DNA from: Hyphococcus sp.
GTDB taxonomy: Bacteria; Pseudomonadota; Alphaproteobacteria; Caulobacterales; Parvularculaceae
DNA length: 64,000 bases
Direction: 5' to 3'
Assembly: GCA_013002535.1 (NCBI GenBank)
Contig: JABDJK010000068.1
Coordinates: 1 to 64,000 of the forward strand
Part shown: positions 62,792 through 64,000 of the stretch, piece by piece
How positions within the stretch are numbered: position 1 is the first letter of the stretch
Layout: every line of letters begins with the position of its first letter
Notes under the pieces: generated by a model
What the model saw: the letters and a program-made list of their open reading frames with translations, nothing else
What the model was told of the DNA's origin: nothing
Databases searched by the model: none
Program-made: the position numbers and the translations under genes

Positions 62792-63088
62792 CTAGTTATT
62801 GTCGTCGCTCTCATCCGCAGCCTCTTCAGCTGTTTCCTCAATTTCCTCGAGTGTTTCTTCCATGGCGTCGATAGCGTCGTCAGCCGCGCCATCCTCGCCG
62901 GTGATCTCTTCTGCGACTTCTTCAACGGCGTCGCCAACTTCGTCAGCAACTTCTTCGGCCGCATCGCCGATGTCATCGACGGCCTCTTCAATCGTCGTCT
63001 CAGACGCATAATTGCCGTCGGTGGTATACATCTTCCAGCCAAAATAGCCGGCTACCGCCAGCACCAATATGATGATGATCATTCTCAT
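62792..63088 (-). CDS. Acidic membrane-anchored small protein (98 residues)
   Basis: An N-terminal transmembrane helix (residues 2-17, RMIIIILVLAVAGYFGW) is followed by a strongly acidic, alanine-rich tail with repeated D/E-A/V-x-E/D units (DDIGDAAEEVADEVGDAVEEV), predicted helical. aaggaa lies eight bases before the ATG. It resembles the smaller protein encoded just upstream, so the two appear to be paralogues. The function is unknown. Confidence 0.78.
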   Translation of the reverse strand: MRMIIIILVLAVAGYFGWKMYTTDGNYASETTIEEAVDDIGDAAEEVADEVGDAVEEVAEEITGEDGAADDAIDAMEETLEEIEETAEEAADESDDNN

Positions 63089-63178
63089 GATAAATGTTCC
63101 TTTATGTTTACTAAACGCCGACCTGCCTGGTTCGGCGCGATTTGTTGAAATGTTCTGATTACCCTGCAGCGGTAAATC

Positions 63179-63328
63179 CTAGCCGTCGAGTTCATCTGCA
63201 GCATCTTCCAGTTCATCGGCGACGTCTTCCGCCGCCTTCTCTAACTCGCTTTTCTGAGACTCATTGTAAAAGTACCAGCCGCCGAAAGCGAGTGCGGCGA
63301 TAATTGCTACAATGATTATTGGACGCAT
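63179..63328 (-). CDS. Small acidic membrane protein (49 residues)
   Basis: A 49-codon frame. The N-terminus RPIIIVAIIAALAFGGWYFY is a membrane helix, and an acidic tail (KAAEDVADELEDAADELDG) follows. Both parts mirror the 98-residue neighbour at 62792-63088, and the two lie 90 bases apart on the same strand. The ribosome site is weak (gggtaacagag). The shared architecture is the main evidence that it is real. Confidence 0.72.
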   Translation of the reverse strand: MRPIIIVAIIAALAFGGWYFYNESQKSELEKAAEDVADELEDAADELDG

Positions 63329-63422
63329 ACTCTGTTACCCCGTCGTATATTTTCTTTCTGTTACAAACATGCATTTTAGGAGGGCGAGGCTGGATATGCA
63401 AACGCCGCCGGCAATCGTTTAT

Positions 63423-64000
63423 TTATGCGGGTGTCCGCTGATGCATCTGTAACAGTACGAACAATTCGTTGATCGCCGGGGTCACGTCGCCAAACGGGAC
63501 TTTGATTGTTTTCATGCCCATGACGCGCGCCGGTTTTAGATTTATGCCGAGGTCATCGAGAAAAATGCACTCGTCCGCAGCGACCTTTAGCGTCTCACAC
63601 ATCATCTCATAGATGCGCGGTTCTGGCTTCCTTACGCCCGCTTTTGACGATTCTATGACATGGTCAAAACTTTGAAAAATCTCCATGAGCAATTTCCTAT
63701 CGTCGCCGGTGACCATGTCTTCGGCTCCGGCAACCGCCATATTATTGGTAATGCATCCTGTTTGGAATCCTGCATCTTGCACCGACGCGAGCGCATCAAT
63801 CATCTGTGGATGAAAATTGAGTTTTAAAAGGCTTACAAGCGTGCGGCCGGTGATCTCATGCCCTGCCGCAGCAGTTTCCTCAGCAAATAATTTATCGAAT
63901 GTTTCAAGATCGATTTCATTGCGTTCAAACTGCGCAAAAGACCCATTGTTGATATTTGCTTTTATCACACCGCTAATGAACCGCTCAGGGATGCCATTTT
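63423..64000 (-). CDS. HAD-family phosphatase, 5' end outside window
   Basis: The C-terminal 192 residues of a haloacid-dehalogenase-type hydrolase resembling the N-terminal phosphatase domain of epoxide hydrolases. The frame stays open to the window edge (NGIPERFISGV precedes the first GTG), so the gene starts beyond 64000 and the DxD nucleophile motif is not seen. Visible are FERNEID, the Thr/Asn motif II in TGCITNNMA, motif III Lys in GVRKPEPRIYEMM and motif IV FLDDLGINL. Confidence 0.9.
   Translation of the reverse strand, partial: NGIPERFISGVIKANINNGSFAQFERNEIDLETFDKLFAEETAAAGHEITGRTLVSLLKLNFHPQMIDALASVQDAGFQTGCITNNMAVAGAEDMVTGDDRKLLMEIFQSFDHVIESSKAGVRKPEPRIYEMMCETLKVAADECIFLDDLGINLKPARVMGMKTIKVPFGDVTPAINELFVLLQMHQRTPA

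Noticed and set aside
1-64000. CRISPR arrays, tRNA/rRNA genes, insertion sequences and replication origins
   Set aside because: I looked for regularly spaced repeats, cloverleaf patterns, transposase motifs and DnaA-box clusters and saw none; a program search could still find a divergent one.

Overview
The window is a stretch of chromosome from an alphaproteobacterium. The evidence is the ChvG/ChvI two-component pair next to mannose-type EIIA and HPr, an IscR-headed suf operon that includes SufT, a bactofilin paired with an M23 peptidase, flagellar fliO-fliP, and an initiation factor 3 gene with a non-canonical AUA start. Base composition is moderate and even. I see no prophage, transposase, CRISPR array, tRNA or rRNA, so this looks like core chromosome with one polysaccharide island. 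The genus cannot be fixed by eye; a marine Parvularcula/Hyphomonas/Kordiimonas-like lineage would fit.

Layout. 1-1.1 kb: the 3' part of dihydrolipoyl dehydrogenase, then a palindromic intergenic repeat. 1.6-5.0 kb (minus strand): a glycosyltransferase-deacetylase fusion followed by fliO-fliP. 5.5-16.2 kb (plus strand): a nine-gene exopolysaccharide operon of the XrtA/PEP-CTERM-associated type (priming sugar transferase, export lipoprotein, chain-length protein, tyrosine kinase, outer-membrane barrel, ATPase, deacetylase, FemAB-like protein, glycosyltransferase), but with no exosortase in the window. 16.1-21.2 kb: nitrilase, a membrane protein, bactofilin with M23 peptidase, a DUF455 protein and peroxiredoxin. 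21.4-27.8 kb: a large AsmA/YhdP-like protein, tyrS, anmK and a pterin dehydratase. 27.9-31.1 kb: chvI-chvG-EIIA(Man)-HPr, with hprK absent from its usual place. 31.1-38.2 kb (minus strand): an RND efflux pair, then a BlaI repressor with an M56-M23-coiled-coil fusion sensor. 38.4-41.4 kb: an alpha/beta hydrolase and two glycosyltransferases. 41.6-51.5 kb: infC, a small membrane protein, an MFS transporter, a CorC-like CBS protein, aroB-aroK, a secreted helical protein, xerD and accA. 51.6-52.3 kb: an alpha/beta hydrolase with an apparent one-base frameshift. 52.5-60.9 kb: the iscR-suf operon, in which a DUF1330 protein, a secreted cupin and a membrane-anchored RidA sit among the Fe-S genes. 61-64 kb: an AidB-like acyl-CoA dehydrogenase, two related tiny acidic membrane proteins and a partial HAD phosphatase.

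Functional links. Much of the window concerns the cell envelope: capsule/EPS synthesis, peptidoglycan hydrolysis and recycling (M23 peptidases, anmK, bactofilin), outer-membrane lipid homeostasis (AsmA-like), envelope stress sensing (ChvG/ChvI, BlaI/M56) and efflux. The second theme is Fe-S cluster assembly under IscR, for which a well-matched operator overlaps the promoter. Several genes missed by simple start-codon rules were recovered by hand: infC with its AUA start, four small membrane proteins of 39-49 residues (one of them doubtful), and the frame-shifted C-terminus of the hydrolase at 51.6 kb.
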